Positions 27,675 to 35,846 of a stretch of 64,000 nucleotides of DNA are shown here, in pieces. A program made the position numbers and the translations under genes. Below the pieces are notes generated by a model, which saw only the letters and a program-made list of their open reading frames with translations, was not told where the DNA came from and did not search any database. Source of the stretch: Candidatus Brocadia sp. (GTDB lineage: Bacteria; Planctomycetota; Brocadiia; Brocadiales; Brocadiaceae); the NCBI GenBank assembly GCA_021646415.1, contig SOEU01000001.1, positions 62,001 to 126,000 of the forward strand. Direction: 5' to 3'. Numbering within the stretch: the stretch's first letter is position 1; every line of letters begins with the position of its first letter.

Positions 27675-27895
27675 TTCAAAGCGTTGCACACCCATGGCCA
27701 ATTATCCCCACTGTCACCTGCCTTACACCGGAAAAAAAGCTTGTAAATAAAGTGCATTCATCGGGTATACTTATGAAAGGCAGGAATAACCTTAATGGTT
27801 ACCGTTTACAATCAATTCCATCATGAAAAAGCAGAAAAGATGCAGGTGGCTTTTGACGAAAGATACGTACCCTAAACCAGAAATTCAGAAGGACT

Positions 27896-29320
27896 TTGCG
27901 ATGGCCCAACCTAATTGACATCCATGATACCTGTAATATGACTATCTCTGCCAAAGTAAACCATCGTATAAAATATTTGCTTCAACCTCTTTTCGGGAAA
28001 AAAGGAGTTATCAACCTGAAGGGCCGTCTTGCCAAAAGTGCTTCGGGTTCATTTGGTCTCAAGATAGCCTCTACAGGCCTATCATTTATTATTGGATTAT
28101 TACTTGCCCGATTGTTGGGTACCACTGGTTACGGCACCTATACCTATGCCATGAGCTGGGTAGGATTGCTTGCAGTTCCTGGAGCATTGGGGCTGGATAA
28201 ACTGCTTGTCCGGGAAGTTGCCATATACGAAACAAAATCTGAATGGCATTTCGTGAGAGGTCTCCTCCGGTGGGCAAATCAGACGGTATTGATAGTGTCG
28301 TTGGGGCTGGCATTATTAGCCTCTTTCATCGGCAGTATCTTTGCTGGCCGCCAGGATTCTTTGGTTTTAATCTCTCTCTGGATAGCCATGGTTTCGCTTC
28401 CGCTGGTTACACTTACCAGGCTAAGACAGGCCGTACTGAAGGGACTCAATAGGGTAATAGCCGGACAAGTACCAGAAATGCTCATCCAGCCAATACTCTT
28501 TCTTTGTTTTCTTGGCATTACCTATCTGCTTCTCGGTAAAGCTTTAACTGTGCCACAGACGTTGGGAATAAACATTGCAGCTACAGGAATTGCCTTTATT
28601 GTCGGAACGCGGGTATTACTCAAAACGCTCCCGTCATCCATCAAAGAAACTTCTCCTTCTTATAAAATTCGGGAATGGATGCGGAGTGCTTTACCCCTGA
28701 TGCTAATCACCGGTATGCAGATAATAAATGCCAAGACAGACATTCTTATGCTTGGGGCAATGAAGGGTACAAAAGAGGCGGGTATCTATTCAGTTGCCAA
28801 TCGTGGGGCAGAATTTATCACCTTCATCCTGCTTGCTGTCAATACGGCGCTGGCACCAACGGTGGCAAGCCTCTATGCAGCAGGAGACATGAAAAAATTA
28901 CAGGATGTGGTCACAAAAAGCACCCTAATAATTCTGTTATTTTCGCTACCTATCGGGCTTGCCCTTATATTCTGCGGACATTGGTTCCTGCTTCTCTTTG
29001 GAGAAGCCTTTGCACAAGGCAGAATGGCCCTTGCAATCTTATCGGCCGGTCAGCTTGTTAACGCATCAATGGGTTCTGTCGGTCCCCTGCTTGTTATGAC
29101 CGGACATGAGAGAAATGTCGCTATTGGTGTGGGAATCAGCGCAGTGTTGAACATCATTCTGAATGCTCTGCTGATACCTCGATGGAGTATTGCAGGAGCC
29201 GCAATTGCTACCGCAAGTAGCATGATTACCTGGAATATTTTGCTGGCAACCTGGGTATACAAAACGATTGGGATCCATTCCACTGCATTGGGAGAATTTG
29301 TCCCCTGGAGAAAGAGATGA
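27896..29320 (+). CDS. Oligosaccharide flippase (Wzx-like, MATE/MOP superfamily)
   Basis: A 460-474-residue membrane protein with about 12-14 segments. The N-terminal pattern KSASGSFGLKIASTGLSFIIGLLLARLLGTTGYGTYTYAMSW is characteristic of polysaccharide-transport flippases. It also has LPLMLITGMQIINAKTDILMLG and YSVANRGAEF. It should move lipid-linked glycan repeats across the inner membrane. The start is uncertain: TTG at 27896 has AGAAGGA just upstream, while ATG at 27938 lacks one. It is the first gene of the operon driven by the promoter-leader at 27541. The next gene overlaps its stop (ATGA). Confidence 0.85.
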   Translation: MRWPNLIDIHDTCNMTISAKVNHRIKYLLQPLFGKKGVINLKGRLAKSASGSFGLKIASTGLSFIIGLLLARLLGTTGYGTYTYAMSWVGLLAVPGALGLDKLLVREVAIYETKSEWHFVRGLLRWANQTVLIVSLGLALLASFIGSIFAGRQDSLVLISLWIAMVSLPLVTLTRLRQAVLKGLNRVIAGQVPEMLIQPILFLCFLGITYLLLGKALTVPQTLGINIAATGIAFIVGTRVLLKTLPSSIKETSPSYKIREWMRSALPLMLITGMQIINAKTDILMLGAMKGTKEAGIYSVANRGAEFITFILLAVNTALAPTVASLYAAGDMKKLQDVVTKSTLIILLFSLPIGLALIFCGHWFLLLFGEAFAQGRMALAILSAGQLVNASMGSVGPLLVMTGHERNVAIGVGISAVLNIILNALLIPRWSIAGAAIATASSMITWNILLATWVYKTIGIHSTALGEFVPWRKR

Positions 29321-30249
29321 CAAAGCCTGAGTTCTTTATCGTAGGTGCGCCAAAATGCGGCACTACCGCAATGCATGAATATTTAAGACACCATCCGGGT
29401 ATCTTCATGCCTGATATGAAGGAAATAAATCATTTTGCCGATGATTTATTGAAACATGATGACCCTTTTCTCAAGAGAGAACGGTACCTCTCGTTATTTG
29501 AAAGAGCAGGTGAAAACCAACTTGCAGGTGAAGCTTCAGTTTACTATTTATTTTCAAAAAATGCGGCACGAAACATCAAGTCCTTTTGTCCCGGTGCAAA
29601 AATTATTATCATGTTGAGGAATCCCGTGGACGTTCTCTATTCACGGCATGCACAGCTCGTTTATAATGGTGCTGAGGATATTTTGGATTTTGAAGCATCT
29701 CTGGCAGCGGAAGAGAAAAGGAGAAACGGCGAAATGATCCCTCGAAATATCAGGATAGAGAAAAAACTCCTGCACCGTGAAGTGGTTAAATTCACAGAAC
29801 AGGTAAGAAGATATTTTGATACCTTTGGGAGAAATCACGTTCACATAATCATCTATGATGATTTTAAACAGGATACCGCAATGGCATACCATGAGACGCT
29901 CAGGTTTCTTCGTGTCGATACCAATTTTCGGCCAGATTTCAAAGTTATTAATCCAAACAAACGTATCCGCAACAGAACCCTTCAGCGATTCTTAAAGACC
30001 CCACCTTCGTTGGTGAGTACAATCGGCAAATTGCTTTTACCTCAATCGTTCCGCGATGTACTGCTGAACAGGCTTAAAAAATTAAACACCCAATATGTTT
30101 TCCGGCAGCCTATGTCTCTGGAATTACGGAGGCGTTTGCAAGAAGAGTTCACTCCAGAAGTAAATGGTTTAAGCGAGCTTTTGGGACGGGACTTGAATCA
30201 TTGGAGCACAGACAAAAGCACAGATACGCTGGGGACACCAGGAAACTAA
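29317..30249 (+). CDS. PAPS-dependent sulfotransferase
   Basis: A 310-residue protein. The 5'-phosphosulfate loop is FIVGAPKCGTTAMHEYLRHHP at the N-terminus, and the 3'-phosphate-binding motif is IIIMLRNPVDVLYSRHAQL near residue 94. These are the two signatures of the sulfotransferase fold. It probably adds sulfate to the EPS or its lipid-linked precursor at the inner face of the membrane. It overlaps the flippase stop by 4 bp. It is a clear paralog of the sulfotransferase at 31258-32154, with similar blocks throughout (for example the IIYDDFK segment and INPNKR), suggesting tandem duplication with a third, divergent member between them. Confidence 0.87.
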   Translation: MTKPEFFIVGAPKCGTTAMHEYLRHHPGIFMPDMKEINHFADDLLKHDDPFLKRERYLSLFERAGENQLAGEASVYYLFSKNAARNIKSFCPGAKIIIMLRNPVDVLYSRHAQLVYNGAEDILDFEASLAAEEKRRNGEMIPRNIRIEKKLLHREVVKFTEQVRRYFDTFGRNHVHIIIYDDFKQDTAMAYHETLRFLRVDTNFRPDFKVINPNKRIRNRTLQRFLKTPPSLVSTIGKLLLPQSFRDVLLNRLKKLNTQYVFRQPMSLELRRRLQEEFTPEVNGLSELLGRDLNHWSTDKSTDTLGTPGN

Positions 30250-30298
30250 AATATTCCCAGCATGGCAAAGCTGCAACCAAAATTCCTGCAATGGAGTA

Positions 30299-31222
30299 AT
30301 GGAGCGGTGTATTATCAGTAATTCTATGAATAACAAATCAAACTGGTTAGGACCTGTTGCCATTGGCGGCGTTGGGGGGAGTGGTACAAGGGTTATTGCC
30401 GAAATTCTCATACAACTCGGGTTTTATTTGGGAAAAGATATGAATGCCGCCCGTGATAATTTATGGTTTACGCTGCTATTTAAGAGGCCTGATTGGTTTT
30501 TTAAAAAAGCAACCAGGAAGGAATCACATATTTTGAAAGGCCTCGGCATCTTTGAAAGGGCAATGACCGCTAATATAAAACCCCACAACGACGAATTGAG
30601 TTTTATCATGCGGGCGGTTGTTGAAATGATGTTCAAAGGGCATGATTATTCAGGATCGGGGCGCGGTTTATGGCCAATGAGAAGGGCCGTAACCATGCTC
30701 CGTTCAAAAAAAATTGATCGTTTAAAATATCTGGGTTGGGGCTGGAAAGAACCGAATACCCATATTTATCTTGAGTATTTAAACAAACATTTTCACCATT
30801 TGAAATACATACATCTTATGCGACATGGAATCGATATGGCATATAGCCAAAATCAATCCCAATTATACAACTGGGGCAGGATCTTTGGAATTGCCGTGAA
30901 TGATTCATCGATTCCTCTCCCCAGGCTATCGCTTCAGTACTGGAATGAGGCGAATAGGAAAGCAATAACCTTCGGACGGAAACACCTAAAGAAAAGATTC
31001 CTAGTTATTAATTTCGACAAGCTGTGCACGGATCCGGGACATGAAATAGAATTGTTAATACATTTTCTGGGACTAGATACCAGATGTGTAAATATAGATG
31101 AATTGGAAAGATTACCCAGATTACCGGAATCTGCTGGACGCTATAGAAATTATGATTTATCCATTTTTAACAAAGAGGAAATTGAGGCTGTAAGGGAGTT
31201 AGGGTTTATTGTCGATATTTAG
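30299..31222 (+). CDS. Divergent sulfotransferase family protein
   Basis: A roughly 300-residue protein. It has a glycine-rich N-terminal loop IGGVGGSGTRVIAEILIQLGF in place of the usual GAPKxGTT motif, then WGWKEPNTHIYLEYL and YIHLMRHGIDMAYSQNQ, matching the 3'-phosphate region of the sulfotransferase_3-like group. Acceptor unknown, presumably a sugar in the same glycan. ATG at 30299 and ATG at 30326 are both possible; neither has a strong ribosome site. It lies between two closely related sulfotransferases. Confidence 0.75.
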   Translation: MERCIISNSMNNKSNWLGPVAIGGVGGSGTRVIAEILIQLGFYLGKDMNAARDNLWFTLLFKRPDWFFKKATRKESHILKGLGIFERAMTANIKPHNDELSFIMRAVVEMMFKGHDYSGSGRGLWPMRRAVTMLRSKKIDRLKYLGWGWKEPNTHIYLEYLNKHFHHLKYIHLMRHGIDMAYSQNQSQLYNWGRIFGIAVNDSSIPLPRLSLQYWNEANRKAITFGRKHLKKRFLVINFDKLCTDPGHEIELLIHFLGLDTRCVNIDELERLPRLPESAGRYRNYDLSIFNKEEIEAVRELGFIVDI

Positions 31223-31257
31223 GTATTTATACGGACAGAATGAAATAAACAATCAAT

Positions 31258-32154
31258 ATGAGAATACCAGATTTCTTCATTGTCGGCGCGCCGAAAAGCG
31301 GGACAACCGCCATGTGTGCATATCTCAGGCAACATCCGGAGATTTTCATACCGGGAAAAAAGGAATCCCACTATTTTGGTACCGATCTTAATTCCCCAAG
31401 GTTCATCAGAGATAGAGAAATATATCTTTCTTTATTTTCCGGGGCAAAAGATGAAAAACGGGTAGGAGAATCCTCGGTTTGGTATCTTTATTCAAAAAAA
31501 GCTGCTTCTGAAATTAAGGAATTTTCACCTTCCGCAAGCATTATTATCATGCTGAGAAATCCCGCGGACATGCTCTATTCTCAACATAGCCAATTTCTTT
31601 ATAATGGTAATGAAGATATCGCATGTTTCGAAGAGGCCATTAACGCCGAGGATGATCGAAAGCGTGGCTTACGCATACCGCCTGGTGTCCATTTTATCGA
31701 AAGTCTTTTTTACCGGGAAACAGTAAAATATACTGAACAGGTTCAGAGATATTACAATGTTTTTGGAAGAGAGAATGTGCATGTCATTATTTATGATGAC
31801 TTTAAAGTGGATACAATTAACGTTTACCGGGAAAATTTGCGCTTTTTGGGTGTAACCGGAGATTTTCAACCGGAGTTTAAAACTATCAACCCGAATAAGC
31901 GTGTACGCAGCAATATATTAAGAAACCTTTTACAAAATCCCCCGCAAATCGCCAGAGTGCTCGGTAAATTTTTTGTGACTCATACGCTGCACCAGTGGTT
32001 TGTTAAAAAACTGACGTCTTTCAATAGAGAATACGAGTCTCGTCCACCCATGGATACAGAGCTACGGAAAAGACTACAAGCAGAGTTTGCATCAGAGATA
32101 GAACGATTAAGCGAACTTTTAAGACGTGACTTGACTCATTGGTGTAAAACATAG
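31258..32154 (+). CDS. PAPS-dependent sulfotransferase (paralog of 29317)
   Basis: A 298-residue protein. Motifs are FFIVGAPKSGTTAMCAYLRQHP, IIIMLRNPADMLYSQHSQ and VIIYDDFKVDTINVYRENLRFLGV. It is collinear with the protein at 29317 over its whole length, including the C-terminal ELRKRLQAEFASEIERLSELLRRDL stretch. The two enzymes may sulfate different positions of the same polymer (inference). It is followed after about 45 bp by a methyltransferase in the same direction. Confidence 0.87.
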   Translation: MRIPDFFIVGAPKSGTTAMCAYLRQHPEIFIPGKKESHYFGTDLNSPRFIRDREIYLSLFSGAKDEKRVGESSVWYLYSKKAASEIKEFSPSASIIIMLRNPADMLYSQHSQFLYNGNEDIACFEEAINAEDDRKRGLRIPPGVHFIESLFYRETVKYTEQVQRYYNVFGRENVHVIIYDDFKVDTINVYRENLRFLGVTGDFQPEFKTINPNKRVRSNILRNLLQNPPQIARVLGKFFVTHTLHQWFVKKLTSFNREYESRPPMDTELRKRLQAEFASEIERLSELLRRDLTHWCKT

Positions 32155-32200
32155 ATTTACAGAAAAAAAGTTTTGATGATACTTTTCAAAAAATTAGCGT

Positions 32201-32989
32201 ATGGCTGGTACTATTGAGTATCACAATCCACTCGGCAAATCAGACTATTTGTCAATTCAGCACCTGGAACGGTATAAGTTCTCCGTTTCTCGTCTTAAAC
32301 CAGGCCAGCGGTTATTGGATATTGCTTGTGGAGCCGGTTACGGAACTGCACTGCTTTTAAAACATGGTTGTAAAGCTATAGGTGCCGATTATGATGAACA
32401 GGCGGTCGCTGATGCTCAAACCAAATACAAGTATGGAAATTTTGTAAGGGCTGATGTCTTGGAGATTCCATTTAAAGACGAATCTTTTGACGTCGTGGTA
32501 AGTTTTGAAACCATAGAACACGTCCATGATGGCAACAGTTTTCTTTCCGAGGTATATCGGGTATTAAAGCCCGGCGGCACCTTCCTCTGCTCTACTCCAA
32601 ACCTTCGGTACACAGCCCATCCACCGTACCATGTCAAGGAATACTGCCCCGAAGAATTTTACGGACTTGTAGAGCAGCGATTTTCTCAGGTGGAACGTTA
32701 TGGTCAGTATTTCAAACCTTTAGACAGAGCATCCGACTTATATCATCGGCATTTCCATGCCTTTTTCGTTTCTCTCCTTGAGAAGACGAATATCAAAAAA
32801 ACGTCAAAATGCATACTCCGTCCTGCTGTCAGGAAAGGTTCAGAAAATCCTGAATGTCAATCTACCGGAGATTTGATGATTGGACAGGCTTTTCAAGGAA
32901 ATGGTAATTCATACTACCGGGTACGTCCATTCATCAATACGAAACGACTCAGGATAATGGTCGTTGCGGCGAAAAAGGGGACAGATTGA
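32201..32989 (+). CDS. SAM-dependent methyltransferase (class I)
   Basis: A 262-residue protein. Motif I is LLDIACGAGYGTALLLKHG near residue 38, followed by GADYDEQAV, VRADVLEIPFKDESFDVVVSFETIEHV and the post-motif YRVLKPGGTFLCSTPN. This is the methyltransferase type 11/UbiE-like pattern common in EPS clusters, where such enzymes methylate sugars. Its stop overlaps the TTG start of the glycosyltransferase. Substrate unknown. Confidence 0.85.
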   Translation: MAGTIEYHNPLGKSDYLSIQHLERYKFSVSRLKPGQRLLDIACGAGYGTALLLKHGCKAIGADYDEQAVADAQTKYKYGNFVRADVLEIPFKDESFDVVVSFETIEHVHDGNSFLSEVYRVLKPGGTFLCSTPNLRYTAHPPYHVKEYCPEEFYGLVEQRFSQVERYGQYFKPLDRASDLYHRHFHAFFVSLLEKTNIKKTSKCILRPAVRKGSENPECQSTGDLMIGQAFQGNGNSYYRVRPFINTKRLRIMVVAAKKGTD

Positions 32990-33990
32990 AACTTGCTATC
33001 CTAACCTACCATCACGAACCCTTCAGTCACCGTATTTATCGCGAAAACATCGAGCGTGAGCTGGTTTTGCTCGGAATAGAGGTATTCCCTTTTACGGAAG
33101 ATAACCCTATTCCAAAAGAATGTGATCTTGTGTGGGAACCGGGGATTGCTGGCAGCCGTTCACCCCACCCAGGTTTAAAAAATACTCAACGGCCTGTTGT
33201 AGTAACTGTGCATGGAGTCGGCCCTTTTACCATGTCATGGTATGAAATCTATCCAAACCTTTTACAAGCTTTACGTGGGAAAATACAGAAACGCAGAACA
33301 TTTAGTGCCTGGCAGTGGTTTTGGAAAAAGATTTCTGCAGTAATTACCGTTTCTGAGTTTGCGGCACAGGAGATATCCAGTGTTTTCAGCATTCCACGGC
33401 ACATGATTTACCCTGTTTATCATGGCGTTGACCATACTATTTTTTACGCAGATGGTAAAAAACCAGACATTGAATATCCTTACCTGTTGCATGTATCACA
33501 GTACAAACCGAAAAAGAATACTGATCGCATTCTTGCAGCTTATGCAAATTTGCCAGAAGACAGGAGGCCTGCCTTCGTAGCAATCCTGCCAGGCTATAAA
33601 GGGAAAAAAATTGCTATAAAAGGTGTCAAACTTATTTCTGAGGGATATTCTTCCGCAGAACTGGCAATATGGTACCGAGGTGGGATGGGATTTGTGTTTC
33701 CGTCGCTGCACGAAACGTTCGGCATACCTATCCTGGAAGCTATGGCATGCGGGTGCCCGGTAATTACCTCCAATATCAGTGCCTGTCCCGAGGTAGCCGG
33801 GGATTCAGCATTATTCGTGAACCCGCGTTCTGTGGTCGATATTACCAGCGCCATGAAACGTTTGACAGAAGATGAATCGCTGCGCCAATCGTTACGCCAT
33901 AAAGGTCTGGTTCGGTCTCAGCAATTTACCTGGAAGAAAAGCGCGGAAAAGCATCTGGAAATTTTTGAAAAGGTATTGGCAAAAACCTGA
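32986..33990 (+). CDS. Glycosyltransferase family 4
   Basis: A 334-residue GT-B glycosyltransferase. The N-terminal domain includes VVTVHGVGPFTMSWYEIYP and AVITVSEFAAQEI. The C-terminal nucleotide-sugar domain has YLLHVSQYKPKKNTDRIL, FPSLHETFGIPILEAMACGC (the E-x7-E motif) and EVAGDSALFVNP. The start is TTG at 32986, overlapping the methyltransferase stop. It is the last gene of the plus-strand EPS operon; the regulator on the other strand ends 54 bp downstream. The sugar it transfers cannot be told. Confidence 0.88.
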   Translation: MKLAILTYHHEPFSHRIYRENIERELVLLGIEVFPFTEDNPIPKECDLVWEPGIAGSRSPHPGLKNTQRPVVVTVHGVGPFTMSWYEIYPNLLQALRGKIQKRRTFSAWQWFWKKISAVITVSEFAAQEISSVFSIPRHMIYPVYHGVDHTIFYADGKKPDIEYPYLLHVSQYKPKKNTDRILAAYANLPEDRRPAFVAILPGYKGKKIAIKGVKLISEGYSSAELAIWYRGGMGFVFPSLHETFGIPILEAMACGCPVITSNISACPEVAGDSALFVNPRSVVDITSAMKRLTEDESLRQSLRHKGLVRSQQFTWKKSAEKHLEIFEKVLAKT

Positions 33991-34044
33991 AATCTTCTTC
34001 CTGTCTCCGCTTTACCTCATCTATTGCATCCTTTATCTCTTTCG

Positions 34045-34614
34045 CTAAATTCTGATATCGACAATTTCTATAGAGTCAGGTATAAGTTTTATCGTATGAA
34101 CATCCAATTCTTTTGTTACTAAAAGGAAGTGAGGGGAGTGCTTGTGTATTTCTTCGATTCCTATTACCTGATAGCCAAATATCCTGATTTTTTTTTCATT
34201 ATCAGCAATCGCAACAAGGTCTATTTCTTTATCCTGGATAACGAGATAGGCCATCTCCATGAGGTCTGTGACGCCATAAATGGCAACGGAGTTCTTACCC
34301 TGAAAGGAGATACTATCGATTTTATTTTCAACGTCCTTTCTCACAGCTTTATAGAAATGAAAATTCCTGTCAAAAAATTTATAGGCAAGCTGTGTTTTTT
34401 CAGCAATCCCTTTGGGAGTCAGAATGTACCGGATCCTTCGGGGGTTTACACCCAGCATTTTCACTAACCCGCTCTTCGTAAGTTTTTTTAAAGCGAAATT
34501 TATGGAAGCCACGTTAATGCCCAGCTGCAAAGAGAGCTGGCGCTGGGAGATCTGCTCTCCATTTTCAATTGATTGGAGGATATTATATTGCGTGATTTCT
34601 TCCTGGTTAGACAT
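34045..34614 (-). CDS. EPS-associated winged-helix regulator with Rossmann-like C-terminal domain
   Basis: A 189-residue protein. Residues 1 to about 85 form a MarR/EPS-type winged helix (ISQRQLSLQLGINVASINFALKKLTKSGLVKM, then a YILTPKGIAEK wing), as in the EPS-associated MarR-like group. Residues about 105-189 (VAIYGVTDLMEMAYLVIQD, DLVAIADNEKKIRIFGYQVIGIEEI, FLLVTKEL) look like the small Rossmann domain of PglD/CoA-binding proteins, although the glycine-rich loop is weak (GVTDLM). It could sense a nucleotide sugar or cofactor (inference). It lies downstream of the right promoter-leader at 34811-34944, shared with the flippase operon, so it may control both and itself. Confidence 0.75.
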   Translation of the reverse strand: MSNQEEITQYNILQSIENGEQISQRQLSLQLGINVASINFALKKLTKSGLVKMLGVNPRRIRYILTPKGIAEKTQLAYKFFDRNFHFYKAVRKDVENKIDSISFQGKNSVAIYGVTDLMEMAYLVIQDKEIDLVAIADNEKKIRIFGYQVIGIEEIHKHSPHFLLVTKELDVHTIKLIPDSIEIVDIRI

Positions 34615-34810
34615 AAAGCGTTAATTACTCAAAATCAATCGCAACTTCCCTAAGTTCCTCTGTGATCCTGAGTATATTCCACAAATCTTACTACGTGGAA
34701 GGAATGAATCAATAAGCTTTCCTTTTTGAAACAAACTTATTTTCCATGAAGAGCTTGCGTATGAATGGTAAGTTAGTAAGCAAATATTTCTATCTGTGCT
34801 TTTATAGATA

Positions 34811-34872
34811 TTCCTCCCGCAGTTTACTTGCTGCGGGAGGAACGGGGTCTCTCAATTGGGTGATGTGAGAGA
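34811..34872 (-). ncRNA. Conserved two-hairpin leader (right copy)
   Basis: On the minus strand, stem 1 is TCTCTCA/TGAGAGA enclosing CATCACCCAA (34847-34872). Stem 2 is a 12-bp stem, TTCCTCCCGCAG/CTGCGGGAGGAA (34811-34842), with loop CAAGTAAA. The linker GAGAGACCCCG is shared with the left copy. No T-run follows stem 2. Confidence 0.65.
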
Positions 34873-34944
34873 TTATGTTTATAATTACAAACGTTTATTT
34901 TTCTAAACGTTTACTATTTAAAACGTTTTTTAGGAAAATGTCAA
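34873..34944 (-). promoter_or_regulatory. Sigma-70-like promoter with four 16-bp-spaced operator-like sites (right copy)
   Basis: On the minus strand: TTGACA (34944-34939), 17-bp spacer, TTAAAT (34921-34916). Three perfect AAACGTTT palindromes start at 34889, 34905 and 34921, and a fourth, degenerate site lies at 34873, all exactly 16 bp apart. It is oriented toward the winged-helix regulator, about 295 nt away. Confidence 0.75.
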
Positions 34945-34962
34945 CTTAAAAGTAAAAAACTT

Positions 34963-35841
34963 TTATTTCCCGGTATTAAGTTCCTCTAATATTTCCTGCG
35001 CTAGCTCCCGTACAGAACCGTCTTCATCATTGAGGGCGCTCTTGATAAATTCGATAGCAGCCTCTCCACCCACTTCACCTAATGCCTCTACAGCGCTTTC
35101 ACGCACCCATGGGTCTTGATCCTTGAGTGCTGAAGAAAGTGGGTCGACAATACTTTTGTCGCCGATATCCAGTAAGGCGTCAATAGCGCTTAATCGTACG
35201 TCTTCGTTGGGGTCATTCGCCAGCGCCTTTGAGATAATTTCTATTGCCCTTGTATCTTTGCTTTCCCCCAAGGCGATAATTGCATCTTCTCTCTTCCCTG
35301 AATCCTCATTTTCCAGGGCATCTTCTACCAGGGATTCAAAGGAGGTTTGTTCCTTTTTTGGTTTTTCTTTTCTGGCAACAGGCATCCCTGGCCTGGAGAT
35401 GACTTTTCTTGGAGGCTCATCATTTACTTTTGTAAAAATTTCTTTGGACTTACTGGCACTAATAATGGAAAGCTTCCCTTCTTTCACCTCGTGGAGGGCA
35501 TAAGCAAAGGCATAATTCTTGTCTTTAAGGATCCTGCGCACCCCTTCTCCGATGGGTATGTTTTGGAATTCTACAGTAACGGTCCCGTCAATTGAATCGT
35601 TAAGCCATATTCTGGCTCCGCTCTGTGACATGATTTCTTTTAAGACCTTTTCCAAAGGAGAGTTTTTTATCTTTACCGATAGTTGGCCATTACTAAATTT
35701 GATATCATGGATTTCTTCACCTGTTGGTACATCTGCCCAAAGGGCATGCCTTATGTTGACTGTGAAAAAAAGCAAGGATGCCATGATGGTAAGTATGCCA
35801 ATCCGTGTATATTTGTAAATTGTGTTGTTAAAAGGAAACAT
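34963..35841 (-). CDS. Exported STN-like/HEAT-repeat protein
   Basis: A 292-residue protein with an N-terminal signal/anchor (ILTIMASLLFFTVNIRHALWA). Residues about 45-110 resemble a secretin/TonB short N-terminal (STN) domain (SVKIKNSPLEKVLKEIMSQSGARIWL, then VTVEFQNIPIGEGVRRIL). A charged linker follows, then residues about 165-290 form three to four HEAT/PBS-lyase repeats (DAIIALGESKDTRAIEII, RLSAIDALLDIGDKSIVDPLSSAL, RESAVEALGEVGGEAAIEFI). A periplasmic scaffold or assembly role is likely, but no specific function is known. It lies 5 bp after the phosphomannomutase stop, as last gene of a four-gene minus-strand operon. Confidence 0.78.
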   Translation of the reverse strand: MFPFNNTIYKYTRIGILTIMASLLFFTVNIRHALWADVPTGEEIHDIKFSNGQLSVKIKNSPLEKVLKEIMSQSGARIWLNDSIDGTVTVEFQNIPIGEGVRRILKDKNYAFAYALHEVKEGKLSIISASKSKEIFTKVNDEPPRKVISRPGMPVARKEKPKKEQTSFESLVEDALENEDSGKREDAIIALGESKDTRAIEIISKALANDPNEDVRLSAIDALLDIGDKSIVDPLSSALKDQDPWVRESAVEALGEVGGEAAIEFIKSALNDEDGSVRELAQEILEELNTGK

Positions 35842-35846
35842 AAATA

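Larger units (their letters stand above)
27401..27895. other. Intergenic region holding the EPS promoter-leader (left copy)
   Basis: About 500 bp. It contains the promoter with four 16-bp-spaced sites (27541-27612) and the two conserved leader hairpins (27613-27674), both listed separately. The remaining 220 bp up to the flippase are an untranslated leader without a recognised feature. Confidence 0.6.
34615..34962. other. Intergenic region holding the EPS promoter-leader (right copy)
   Basis: About 350 bp between the HEAT-protein stop and the regulator start, both on the minus strand. It contains the promoter (34873-34944) and hairpins (34811-34872), listed separately; 34615-34810 is leader without a recognised feature. 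Confidence 0.6.

Noticed and set aside
27693-27749. 18-codon leader peptide (MANYPHCHLPYTGKKACK) after the left hairpin
   Set aside because: The SD-like GGGAGGA is about 20 nt from the ATG and the right copy of the leader has no matching peptide.
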